Origin: Angomonas ambiguus
Lineage: Eukaryota > Euglenozoa > Kinetoplastea > Trypanosomatida > Trypanosomatidae
Assembly: GCA_019695575.1 (NCBI GenBank)
Contig: JADNSB010000033.1
Span: 1-64,000 of the forward strand
Length of the DNA stretch: 64,000 nt
Direction of reading: 5' to 3'
Below, in pieces: positions 1-7,747 of the stretch. The notes beneath the pieces were generated by a model. It was not told the origin of the DNA. It worked only from the letters and a program-made list of their open reading frames with translations, and ran no database searches. How positions within the stretch are numbered: position 1 is the stretch's first letter; each line of letters begins with the position of its first letter. The translations under genes were made by a program, and so were the position numbers.

Positions 1-195
1 TAGGGGTAAAAAAAAAAAAAACTCTATGGATTGAAGATTGGAATGTGGGATTGTTTCTTTTTTTTATTATTATGTCTTAAATCAAAAGAAAAAAATGAAA
101 GGTTAGAACGGTAAGAATGCCATCTCTCTGATTATTACCAACAGAGTGACAACGATGAAACGTTCCACCAGGTAGTCAACCTTCGGGAAGGGTGC
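1..195 (-). other. Spacer with a polypyrimidine tract for the next gene beyond the window
   Basis: No coding region is visible. On the coding (minus) strand there is a run of about 14 T at 10-20, followed by a short A/T-rich stretch. This looks like the trans-splicing polypyrimidine tract of a gene lying outside the left edge. The remainder should be the 3' UTR of the KAP-like gene. Confidence 0.4.
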
Positions 196-648
196 TTACT
201 TCCTGGAGGCTCTCTTAATGCTCTTCTTGGCCTTCGTCACCTTGGGGGCCTTCTTGGACTTCTTAGCGACCTTGGCCTTCTTAGCGACCTTAACCTTCTT
301 GGCAACCTTAACCTTCTTCGCCTTCTTCGCCTTCTTAGCGACCTTAACCTTCTTGACCTTCTTGGCGGACTTCTTCACCTTCTTTACAGTCTTCTTTGCT
401 TTCTTGGGAGCCTTGGCCTTCTTTCCCTTCTTCGCGGTCTTCGCCTTCTTAGCGAGCTTCACCTTAGTCGCGACCTTGAGGGTTTTGATGGCGGAGTCGA
501 CGGCGACCTGCGGGATATCCAGCAGCTCGTCCTTGTCGAGGGTGATGACGGGGTTCTTGGGGTCCAGGGTGGGGACAGAGAACTTTTTGGCTAGGAGGGC
601 CGCAGTGGGCACAAGGCCGCGGCGGGCAATGAGGGAGACACGCAGCAT
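196..648 (-). CDS. Kinetoplast-associated protein (KAP), histone H1-like
   Basis: 150 residues. The N-terminus (about 1-20) is a short basic, hydrophobic presequence (MLRVSLIARRGL) suited to mitochondrial import. Residues 25-55 form a less biased segment. From about residue 60 to the end the protein is almost only Lys, Ala and Val in AKKxK-type repeats. Kinetoplastid KAPs are small Lys/Ala-rich, histone H1-like proteins that neutralise and condense kinetoplast DNA in the mitochondrion, and they carry short cleavable presequences. The match rests on composition and architecture, so a basic mitoribosomal protein is the alternative. Repetition at the DNA level suggests repeat number may vary between alleles. 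Confidence 0.72.
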   Translation of the reverse strand: MLRVSLIARRGLVPTAALLAKKFSVPTLDPKNPVITLDKDELLDIPQVAVDSAIKTLKVATKVKLAKKAKTAKKGKKAKAPKKAKKTVKKVKKSAKKVKKVKVAKKAKKAKKVKVAKKVKVAKKAKVAKKSKKAPKVTKAKKSIKRASRK

Positions 649-851
649 TCTTTAGAATAGGGAAGAAGAAAAGGCAGAAAAAACTTATTAAAAAAATCGA
701 AGGGGGAAAAGAAAAAAAGACACTTATTTTTCTTTTTCTGGGAGGACTAAACAATTGGGAGACGGAACACACTCACACATACACACAACAACAAAAAAAA
801 AAGGCGCACTAGCGTAAAGAGATAAACTATGATACATCAAGGGGAAAGGCC

Positions 852-2504
852 CTACTTTTTCTTCTTTTTCTTTTCATTCTTCCGTTTAATTTCGGGAATT
901 TCTCCAGCGGCAACGTCGTAAATTTTATCCGGGTTCAAACTGAGAAAGCTCTTTTGTGTCACTAGTAGATGGGCCGCACTGAGCCGCTCTTGTCCGTTAC
1001 ACAAGTGTGAAACCACATCGCTGGTAGAGGTCGTAGATAGAGGCCCTGTGTCGACAAAACTACAGTGAACCCCCAACGCCAACTCGGCAAAGTCCCCTGG
1101 CGAACAATTTTCCAACTCCCCTCGGCACAGCGTCAAGAAACTGTTGCTTTGACGAACGATGGAGACGAGCGTCATGAGGCTGGAGACATCCACGGCGCTG
1201 GAAAGGTCTAGTACTACGTTCGCCACCAACTCTTCCCCCACCATATGACGGACACTGGTCTCCACTTGCGTCGCATTCCTTTGCGTCGCGAAGGCGGTTC
1301 GGCTGGAGAGGAGAATGCTTGTATGAGTGGAGTTGTGAAGGCGGTGGTACCCTTCCATATCCTCCGCGTGATGGCTGTCCTCGATGTAAATCACCCCATT
1401 ACTAGGAACCGCGTCCAGCTGTTGTTGAATGTACTCGGAGAGTTGGGCGCCGGTCACCTCCGCCTCACCAGGAAACAGTGAATAGACCCAGATCGACTCC
1501 CCAGACTCTGCGTTCGGTGGGGTGTCTTTGGGGGCTTTCTTCCCTTTTACAGGGGCGGCTACCTGGTTCGGCAGAATTGATTGAGCAGGGCAGTTAAACC
1601 GCAGTCCAACACACACCTCTTCTCCTAATGTGAGACCCACCTTCGCCGTCAGCTCCTTTATCATTTCTAAAATATCGGTCAGATTTTCCACCACGGGTAA
1701 AACCAAGGTACCGTCTGGGCGGGTGCGACCCCCACACAAAGGTCCACACAGTCGCACCAGAGCATACAGCTTCTGCCATACCTCTAGGGTGACCAACCCC
1801 TTGTCCTCACGAGGGTTTGCCGCCGTGGGAATCAGATAGACCGTCTGCAAAGCAATCCCAGAGGACTGGTCTTCCCCAGTGCCCATCAGTGGAACCAGAT
1901 AGCGAGGGAGGGAGTGGCGGTCCTCCTCTAGTTTACTACTACTATTCTTTCCAGTATCCAGCGAGGCACGGAGGAGTTGACTAACGCGATCGTAAAGCGG
2001 AATATTCATATTCTTGGACGCCGCTTTGGCTGCCGCTATACTGAGGGCAAAACAAAAGGCGTCTGTTAAAGCGGCGTACCCCACCCGCACGGCTTGAATG
2101 GCACCATCCCACTGCCGCTGCTGATACACTCCCAGAGTATTAAAGGCGGGAAGGAGCTTGGAGTGAAGGAAGGTCAGTACGCTCTCTATCTGGTCTAGCT
2201 CAGTCGACGGGGATTGGGTCTCTGTGTCAGTGGTGGACGCCACCACCGGACACGCCCGCTCTGACACTTCCACGTTGGTATAGAGACGCAGACGCACCTC
2301 CAGGCCACACTCCCCAGTAGGGGTGAAGTAGCGGTGAAACGAAATCGATTTAGGGACATCGCCGGTCGTGACGCTGAGAAAGTAGGAAGCGAGGAAGGAC
2401 TTGGGTTCTTTGGTGTCCTCCTCCACGCAGGCCCGCGCCGCCTCGGTCAGGATCTCCGAAAGGCCATGTTCCGTGTCGTAAAGCTTCCACGATACATTAT
2501 TCAT
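852..2504 (-). CDS. Enolase-like pseudoenzyme (ENO4-type)
   Basis: 550 residues. The enolase barrel is recognisable: an AAAKAASKNMNIPLYDRV stretch near 157-174, IEDSHHAED at 374-382 (enolase IEDPFxEDD), RGELENCSPGDFAELALGV at about 461-479 (enolase SHRSGETEDxxIADLAVG), and a Lys-rich tail. Key catalytic positions appear replaced. The metal Asp expected after VG reads Arg (VGLRF, about 302). The second metal Asp of the DDLTVTN segment falls in LSSRTAFATQ. The catalytic Lys of LKVNQ aligns with Asp433 and the Lys of IKTG with Asp485. It is therefore unlikely to act as a glycolytic enolase. Animal ENO4, a diverged enolase-like protein linked to the sperm flagellum, is the nearest concept; a flagellar role here is inference. 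Residue assignments are by eye. Confidence 0.75.
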   Translation of the reverse strand: MNNVSWKLYDTEHGLSEILTEAARACVEEDTKEPKSFLASYFLSVTTGDVPKSISFHRYFTPTGECGLEVRLRLYTNVEVSERACPVVASTTDTETQSPSTELDQIESVLTFLHSKLLPAFNTLGVYQQRQWDGAIQAVRVGYAALTDAFCFALSIAAAKAASKNMNIPLYDRVSQLLRASLDTGKNSSSKLEEDRHSLPRYLVPLMGTGEDQSSGIALQTVYLIPTAANPREDKGLVTLEVWQKLYALVRLCGPLCGGRTRPDGTLVLPVVENLTDILEMIKELTAKVGLTLGEEVCVGLRFNCPAQSILPNQVAAPVKGKKAPKDTPPNAESGESIWVYSLFPGEAEVTGAQLSEYIQQQLDAVPSNGVIYIEDSHHAEDMEGYHRLHNSTHTSILLSSRTAFATQRNATQVETSVRHMVGEELVANVVLDLSSAVDVSSLMTLVSIVRQSNSFLTLCRGELENCSPGDFAELALGVHCSFVDTGPLSTTSTSDVVSHLCNGQERLSAAHLLVTQKSFLSLNPDKIYDVAAGEIPEIKRKNEKKKKKK

Positions 2505-2517
2505 TGGGGGAATGAAG

Positions 2518-2519
2518 CT
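2518..2519 (-). promoter_or_regulatory. Predicted spliced-leader acceptor of the enolase-like gene
   Basis: On the coding strand a long pyrimidine-rich run (2525-2570, including about 12 T) ends in GCAG, 14 bases before the ATG at 2504. This is the arrangement used for trans-splicing in kinetoplastids, and it supports the chosen start codon. Confidence 0.55.
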
Positions 2520-2671
2520 GCTTTAAACAAGAACAGAAAAGACAAAAAAAAAAAAGAAGCAGAAAGAAGAACTTGTAGAATAAAATGCGCACAAAGCAAA
2601 AAAGGGGTGCAAAAAACATTACCCAAATAGGACCCAACAATCCAAAGAATAAACGGAACGGTTAACAGTGG

Positions 2672-3475
2672 TTAAGTGGGAGGGGCAGCACCCATCGGTC
2701 GACTTTGAAGCGTCGAAAGAAACCGCTTCGTTCGTTTTTCGTTTTCTGTGAAAAGTTCATTCGCCTGTGTCACGCAGTAGGTGAGAAGACTCTCCCAGGC
2801 GGGGTCGCTTAACCCTCCTTCGGAGAGAATCCAACCCCCGCTACTGAACAGCGGTACGTCCATGATGACGGGAGAGGTGATGCAGCATGTGATTTTGCGG
2901 TGTTCCGACGTGCCACGGGAGCATGAAATGATACCCGAGTTGGTCTGCGCCGCTTCGCTGGCACACTGTAAAAGGGCAGCCGCGGCATCGAAATCGGCAC
3001 ACAAGACGTGTAGAATCATTGGCTCAAACTTTAGCTGTAACAGTTCTGACTGTGGGTGTAGCGGCTCGGTTAGTGTGGCCCTCCAGTCCCTAAACTGGGA
3101 AAGGGCTGGGATTAAGGAATGCTGTATGGTGTCACGGACCTCTGGGAGAGGATCATGAGACTGGAATAGAGTGCCGCGACCGACGGCGCCCCTCTTTCGC
3201 GATGCTTTTTCCTTGGAGGTGGCCTCAATGGGTTTGGCCCTGTGGAACAGTGAAACGCGACCGGAGCAGGAACTACTCGTGACGTAGGAGGGCAGTTGAC
3301 CGTTGATGTATTCCACCACTTCGAGTATTCCAGCATCCACCTTGCCGGCGAGACTGTGGTCATTTTTATTCTCCTTCAAGTCCTTGACAATTTGCTCCCG
3401 AATAGAATGAAAGTATTCCCCCGCTGCACTGCCGTGAACTGACTTTCGCAAGTGCACTGGGGTCCGACGGAACAT
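2672..3475 (-). CDS. TYW3: tRNA wybutosine-synthesising protein 3 (TYW3)-like methyltransferase
   Basis: 267 residues. The TYW3/Taw3 signature is clear: DHSLAGKVDAGILEVVEYIN near 39-58, YVTSSSCSGRVSLF near 64-77, and a second conserved block with LKFEPMILHVLCADFDA followed by SGIISCSRG near 147-185. TYW3 is the SAM-dependent N4-methyltransferase that converts yW-86 to yW-72 in wybutosine synthesis at position 37 of tRNA-Phe. The basic N-terminus (MFRRTPVHLRKSVHG) could target mitochondria; wyosine-type modification of mitochondrial tRNA is reported in Trypanosoma brucei. That this copy is the mitochondrial one is inference. The start is supported by a perfect splice acceptor immediately upstream. 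Confidence 0.85.
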   Translation of the reverse strand: MFRRTPVHLRKSVHGSAAGEYFHSIREQIVKDLKENKNDHSLAGKVDAGILEVVEYINGQLPSYVTSSSCSGRVSLFHRAKPIEATSKEKASRKRGAVGRGTLFQSHDPLPEVRDTIQHSLIPALSQFRDWRATLTEPLHPQSELLQLKFEPMILHVLCADFDAAAALLQCASEAAQTNSGIISCSRGTSEHRKITCCITSPVIMDVPLFSSGGWILSEGGLSDPAWESLLTYCVTQANELFTENEKRTKRFLSTLQSRPMGAAPPT

Positions 3476-3493
3476 GACACGTGTTGTGCTATT

Positions 3494-3495
3494 CT
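3494..3495 (-). promoter_or_regulatory. Predicted spliced-leader acceptor of the TYW3 gene
   Basis: On the coding strand a run of about 12 T leads straight into ACAG, about 18 bases before the ATG at 3475. This is the cleanest trans-splice acceptor in the window. Confidence 0.65.
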
Positions 3496-3693
3496 GTAAA
3501 AAAAAAAAACCAAGAGAGAAAATCAGTTAGGAGGATGGAGGGCGGCATGAGTACACTGCAGCTTCGGAGATCACACATACCATCGCAACTATAATAATGT
3601 TTCTGTTAAACAAAACAAAAAAAGAAAGAAAGAAAGCGATGTCAAAAGACTAATCGCAGTATGTAAACAGCTGGATAGGAGCGGGGATATGCC

Positions 3694-4134
3694 TTAAACC
3701 GTTCTGGAGACCATCTCTCGTAGTTTCTGCTGGTCTTCCTCCAAAGCGGCCTTCTCTCGCATGACTTCCTCATAGGGGCGCATAAGGGTCACCCCGCACG
3801 TCTCCTTCTCCACAAACCTCCCGTTCAGCAGCTGCAGGTAGTGTGGGGCCTGCTCTAACTCCCTCGCGATCACCACATCCCCATTCCGCGGGGTCCACGG
3901 GCTGTAGTTGGAGTAGTGGTTGTTAGGGATGAGCAGCATCTGGCAGCGAGGGCGGCCGATAGGACTCCAGTCGACGACATACTGTTTCCCCTCCTTAGGA
4001 TCGAAGGCTTGGTAGTAGTGAGTGAGGTAGTAATCGCTGCCTACGCCAAACACACCGAATGCTACGAGTCCCCACCGACAGTATCGTGCCGTTTGACTAT
4101 GTAGGAAGTTCTCAAATGACAACCAAGAGCTCAT
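3694..4134 (-). CDS. One-TM protein of unknown function, probably mitochondrial
   Basis: 146 residues; I do not recognise the family. Residues 20-38 form one hydrophobic segment (RWGLVAFGVFGVGSDYYL). An aromatic-rich middle part follows, rich in Tyr, Trp and Pro, and the C-terminal 30 residues are charged and helical (EKAALEEDQQKLREMV). A single N-terminal membrane anchor followed by a soluble domain is common among accessory subunits of respiratory complexes and mitochondrial translocases, but nothing here is diagnostic. The codon use matches neighbouring genes and the spacers on both sides are ordinary. Confidence 0.6.
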   Translation of the reverse strand: MSSWLSFENFLHSQTARYCRWGLVAFGVFGVGSDYYLTHYYQAFDPKEGKQYVVDWSPIGRPRCQMLLIPNNHYSNYSPWTPRNGDVVIARELEQAPHYLQLLNGRFVEKETCGVTLMRPYEEVMREKAALEEDQQKLREMVSRTV

Positions 4135-4322
4135 CGCGCCGTGTGTCTTTAACAGTTAAAGTAGAAGGAGAAAAAAAGAAAAAAAAGAAGAGAGGTAAAC
4201 ATAGCAGTTGTAGCGTTTGTGTTGGAAGAATAAAATAACAACACAAAAAAAGATAACGACAGACACAGAAGAAATTAAAAGGTAAAAAAGTGTAGCAGGG
4301 GGAAAAAAAAATAGCTACCAGG

Positions 4323-4859
4323 CTATTCTTTTTTTTCCTTATTCCTCTTTGCTTCACGGCTGATTTGCTTTCTCTTTACAAGAACCATTAAACGAAGTAA
4401 CCGCACCACCACCCTGATTCCAATCACTGCTGCTAACCCCATCAGAGGTAGCCAGTATACAATAAAGAGAAAGAAACCAGACTCCTCCACGTACACTGGT
4501 GAACCGTTATGGGCTCGAAATAAAAGATGGTTATACTGAATTCCTAAATAGTTGAGGGGCAACATCAGAAAGGATAGAAATAGTAAGAAAAAAAGGGTGA
4601 AAAAGAGTCGAGAGTCGGAAACGGCACCGTAGGTATTATAAAGGCAGAAGAAAAGCACCACGAGGTGAAATGCCAACAAGTATTTGAAAAACGGCTCTGT
4701 CCAGTCTACCGCCTGGTAAAACTCACCGAGTTCCTCCACCCACCAGCGAGGCACTCTGCTCCACTGATAGAGAGTCTCCATGCTCCACAGCTGTCTCAGC
4801 CCAGTCGCCGTCATCACCTCCTCGTGCGCTTGCTGGAACTGCCCGATCCACCCTTCCAT
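4323..4859 (-). CDS. TMEM18: TMEM18 family membrane protein
   Basis: 178 residues. From residue 52 it follows the TMEM18 pattern: the DWTEP motif (52-56) directly before TM1 (about 57-75), TM2 (84-106), a loop with LNYLGIQYNHLLF, an aromatic segment before TM3 (about 127-152), and a strongly basic C-terminal tail. Metazoan TMEM18 is a three-TM nuclear-envelope protein; its biochemical role is unsettled. The first 50 residues are an extra amphipathic N-terminal extension compared with the roughly 140-residue animal proteins. Family assignment is firm from order and motifs; location in this organism is unknown. Confidence 0.78.
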   Translation of the reverse strand: MEGWIGQFQQAHEEVMTATGLRQLWSMETLYQWSRVPRWWVEELGEFYQAVDWTEPFFKYLLAFHLVVLFFCLYNTYGAVSDSRLFFTLFFLLFLSFLMLPLNYLGIQYNHLLFRAHNGSPVYVEESGFFLFIVYWLPLMGLAAVIGIRVVVRLLRLMVLVKRKQISREAKRNKEKKE

Positions 4860-5201
4860 TAGATGTTGGGAGGGGGGTGGTCACTGACTTTCACACTTTT
4901 AGTATTAAAGAAAAAAAAAAGAGAAATAGACGAGGAAGTGCCAACAAATCTAAAAAAAAAAGGATAAACATCTTTAATCGAAGATACAGAGGGTAGAAAA
5001 TGAAAAGAGTTTTATAGATACTTAGAGTATGCGCTTGCGGTGCGGGTGTAGCAGTCTAGTGGTACGAGGGATAAACCAACTTCTGTGAATCTCTTGAAGA
5101 GAAGAGAGTGAAACAGAAATCCGCATAGACAACAACAAAAAAAAAAAATAGTAAACATAATGAGAGGGGGAGAGAGAAGGGTAAGGAGTAGCCATAACTT
5201 A
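4860..5201 (-). other. Spacer between the BT1 transporter and TMEM18 genes
   Basis: About 340 bases without a supported gene. It holds several A-runs (T-runs on the coding strand) suited to trans-splicing of TMEM18, then the 3' UTR of the transporter. The stretch near 5035-5075 is more GC-rich, but I could not fold it into a convincing tRNA. Confidence 0.4.
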
Positions 5202-6812
5202 CTACAACAGCGTATCGTTCTGTTTCACGATGGGGGGAGACTCCTCAATGTCCTCCTCCTCCTCAATCGTCACTTCGGTGGCACTCCGTCGTTGAGGTAG
5301 CAGCCAGACCAGAGGGATGGGAAGAAGCTTGGAACCGATAGAAATGAGAAGCAGAATCCACAGGGAGGAGTAGTCTGTCCTGGTGATACCCAGTGATACC
5401 GCCAACTGTGCGGTAATGAGGGAGGAAACGGTACCACCGGTCAGCGATACCACCGAGAATACCTCAAAAGTGGTGGCCTCAAAGTTCTTGGGGGTGTGTT
5501 CCGCGGCGAGGGTGATGGAGGGCATAAACGCAAACCGCACAAACGCACTCACTAAAAAAGAGTCGATTAAAATGTAAAAAGCGGGATCGAGGTGAAGCAC
5601 GTCTGTGACAAAACCTGTACAGAGCAGCAGATTGGTCAAGTACCCAAACGCCCAGGCAAAACTACCCACTACAAAGATGAACCGTATAGAAGTCCGTAAC
5701 CCCTCCTCTGCCTCCCTCCGTGCTCTCCTCTCCATCCAGTAGGAGAAGAGGTAGGACCCCAACATCGATCCCAAATACCCCACCAGGGACAGAACTGTGT
5801 AATACCGAGTGGAAAAGGTAAAGGCGTTAAATAGATAATTGTAGTAGACCGAACTTCCATCTGGCAAGGCCATGTAGATAAAGATAAAGGCAAACACCAC
5901 CAGGAACCCCATTGCGTCCCCTCTTAATCCGCTGGTGCTACAGTCTACCTTCACTCGCTCCACACACGACGAAATGTGCTTGAAGAAATTATTCCGCTCC
6001 GGTGTAGACGGTCGCACGAAGAGCTCTCGGGGGCTGCGTAGTAGCACAGGGATGAGGAGTGCGAATACTAGGCTGACCACCCCTAATAAAAACCTCACAC
6101 TACCCCCCAGCCACACCAGTAACAGCTGTAGCACCACGCCGAGCAGTGCCCCGGTGGACCGCCATAGGGTGGCGTTGGACATGATAGACCCCATTCGAGC
6201 TGCACTCTCCGATTCGGTCTCCGCGTCGTGACGGCCCACCTCAATCAAAAGGCCGTTCAAGGGAATATAAGTGCCCATCATAAACACCTGACCCACTAGA
6301 GAGAGCGGAAGAAAGGACTGGAACGAATTAACACTGTCGGGTACTGTAAAGTAAAGAAGATACAATAACGAACTCCCCGCGCAGCTCAGTACAAAAAGCG
6401 GTCGTCGCTTCTCCCCCCACAAAATTAACGCGTCCGACAGCCAACCCAGTGCCGGCTGCAACCAACTCATCAAGCCAATGTACATCCAATACCGCACCAC
6501 CTCTACCGGGTCATAACTCAACTCCTTATTGATGAGAAGTGTGATGACACTCGAAGAGAAGCTCTGCCCCAGTGCACACAGGACTAGTAAAACCAACACA
6601 GGGGACGGGATCTTAGGGGCGCGGTAGGCGGAAGCAGTCGTCGAGGAAGGAAGCGCTTCCTTTCCATCCTGTGAACCTTTATACCCCGGGCCGTCAGGGC
6701 CCTCTTCATCCTTACTCCGATACGTCGAAGCGCTACACCACTGAATGTTTGTATGAGACTTGGGTGAAGAAATTTCCTCCGGTTTAGCTTCTACCATATC
6801 CTCTCGTTTCAT
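5202..6812 (-). CDS. Folate/biopterin transporter (BT1 family, MFS)
   Basis: 536 residues with a disordered N-terminal tail (1-70), about twelve hydrophobic segments, and an acidic cytosolic C-terminus. BT1 landmarks include QPALGWLSDALILWGEKRRP after the second TM (family consensus around KPxxGxxSD followed by a basic loop) and a late MPSITLAAEHTPKNFEATTFE segment, where the family has a conserved Glu-Ala-Thr. BT1 transporters move folates, pterins or S-adenosylmethionine across the plasma membrane; trypanosomatids are pterin auxotrophs and carry many paralogues. Substrate cannot be read from the sequence. This copy is single here, not in a tandem array. Confidence 0.85.
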   Translation of the reverse strand: MKREDMVEAKPEEISSPKSHTNIQWCSASTYRSKDEEGPDGPGYKGSQDGKEALPSSTTASAYRAPKIPSPVLVLLVLCALGQSFSSSVITLLINKELSYDPVEVVRYWMYIGLMSWLQPALGWLSDALILWGEKRRPLFVLSCAGSSLLYLLYFTVPDSVNSFQSFLPLSLVGQVFMMGTYIPLNGLLIEVGRHDAETESESAARMGSIMSNATLWRSTGALLGVVLQLLLVWLGGSVRFLLGVVSLVFALLIPVLLRSPRELFVRPSTPERNNFFKHISSCVERVKVDCSTSGLRGDAMGFLVVFAFIFIYMALPDGSSVYYNYLFNAFTFSTRYYTVLSLVGYLGSMLGSYLFSYWMERRARREAEEGLRTSIRFIFVVGSFAWAFGYLTNLLLCTGFVTDVLHLDPAFYILIDSFLVSAFVRFAFMPSITLAAEHTPKNFEATTFEVFSVVSLTGGTVSSLITAQLAVSLGITRTDYSSLWILLLISIGSKLLPIPLVWLLPQRRSATEVTIEEEEDIEESPPIVKQNDTLL

Positions 6813-7052
6813 CTTAAGTGACTAGTGGAAAGACCCCCTTTTGATTTGCTTACTTTACGTAGTACTAAAAAAAAAAAAAGGAGGGAGGGAGGGAAAGGAA
6901 AAAACACGATTAATGTTTGTGGCGAGTCAACATACAACAAAAATATACACCTACAGAAAAAAACCCACTGGACCGTTTTCATCGTTATTATTAATATTAT
7001 TACTATTAAACAGTTAATCGAACCTTTCAGCAACCTCAGTTGTCACATTACA

Positions 7053-7454
7053 TTACTTTCTTTTATTCTTCTTTTTCATAATTTTGGCCACTCGTTTTGA
7101 CGTCTTAAAGGGACCTGGGAGCGATTTTCTAGCACTAATAGCGTTACTCGTCACCACCGTATGCTTCTTCATCTCCTTCCCGGTAGCACACGACACACAG
7201 AACCCCACGACTCGGCCCTTTCGCCGGCACGTCGGACACGTCCACGATACACCCTTCTTGTCCTCTACTCCTTCGTAGATATCGATCGGAGAGTCCAGAC
7301 CAAGACGGATCTTTTTCTTCCCCTTCATGCGTGGTCGGGTCTTTTTCAAATGAATAGACTTCGGAACTGCGGGGGTGACAGGGGGTAGAGTACCATTATT
7401 ATTCTGTAGAATCTCCTTTTTCTTTTGTCTCTGTTTTCGAGTTTTAGAAACCAT
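7053..7454 (-). CDS. Small basic protein with one zinc ribbon
   Basis: 133 residues, highly basic at both ends (MVSKTRKQRQKKK and IMKKKNKRK). In the middle, near 74-90, is a CPTC-x9-CVSC motif that should bind one zinc. A short PxIHLKKTRPRMKGKKK segment precedes it. The composition suggests an RNA-binding nuclear, nucleolar or ribosome-associated protein. I cannot assign a family. Coding status is supported by codon use, an ATG after a pyrimidine tract and a clean stop. Confidence 0.6.
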   Translation of the reverse strand: MVSKTRKQRQKKKEILQNNNGTLPPVTPAVPKSIHLKKTRPRMKGKKKIRLGLDSPIDIYEGVEDKKGVSWTCPTCRRKGRVVGFCVSCATGKEMKKHTVVTSNAISARKSLPGPFKTSKRVAKIMKKKNKRK

Positions 7455-7516
7455 TTTAAAAGTTTGGCAACAGTTTCTATTTTATTAGGATTACTATTTA
7501 TTGTGTTCATAAAGAG

Positions 7517-7541
7517 GGGAGAGAGAGAGAGAGAGAGAGAA
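7517..7541. repeat. (GA)n microsatellite
   Basis: About 12 GA units in the spacer between the zinc-ribbon gene and the cold-shock-repeat gene. On the coding strand it is a (TC)n pyrimidine tract and may act as part of the splice-acceptor signal of the zinc-ribbon gene. Confidence 0.85.
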
Positions 7542-7747
7542 AGGGAAACGTTGGGCCAGGTTACTTACTACACGTAAGGATTTACGCACTGAAAAGAAAA
7601 AAGAAATGTACAAGTAAAACACAAAATAAAAAAAGAGCACTTTTATTCGTTTAAGTAAGGGCTGTTGTTATGCAGAGTTCATAAAATGATGATGATAATA
7701 ATGTTAGTAGTAATAATTGTTTTTAAAAAGACTCTCCGAAATTGGCT

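Noticed and set aside
218-655. Open frame on the plus strand opposite the KAP-like gene
   Set aside because: It reads Phe/Leu/Ala repeats and is the mirror of the Lys-rich repeat on the other strand; no splice signal in that direction.
5030-5080. GC-richer patch considered as a tRNA gene
   Set aside because: A partial A-box-like and B-box-like match, but I could not form the acceptor stem and anticodon arm.
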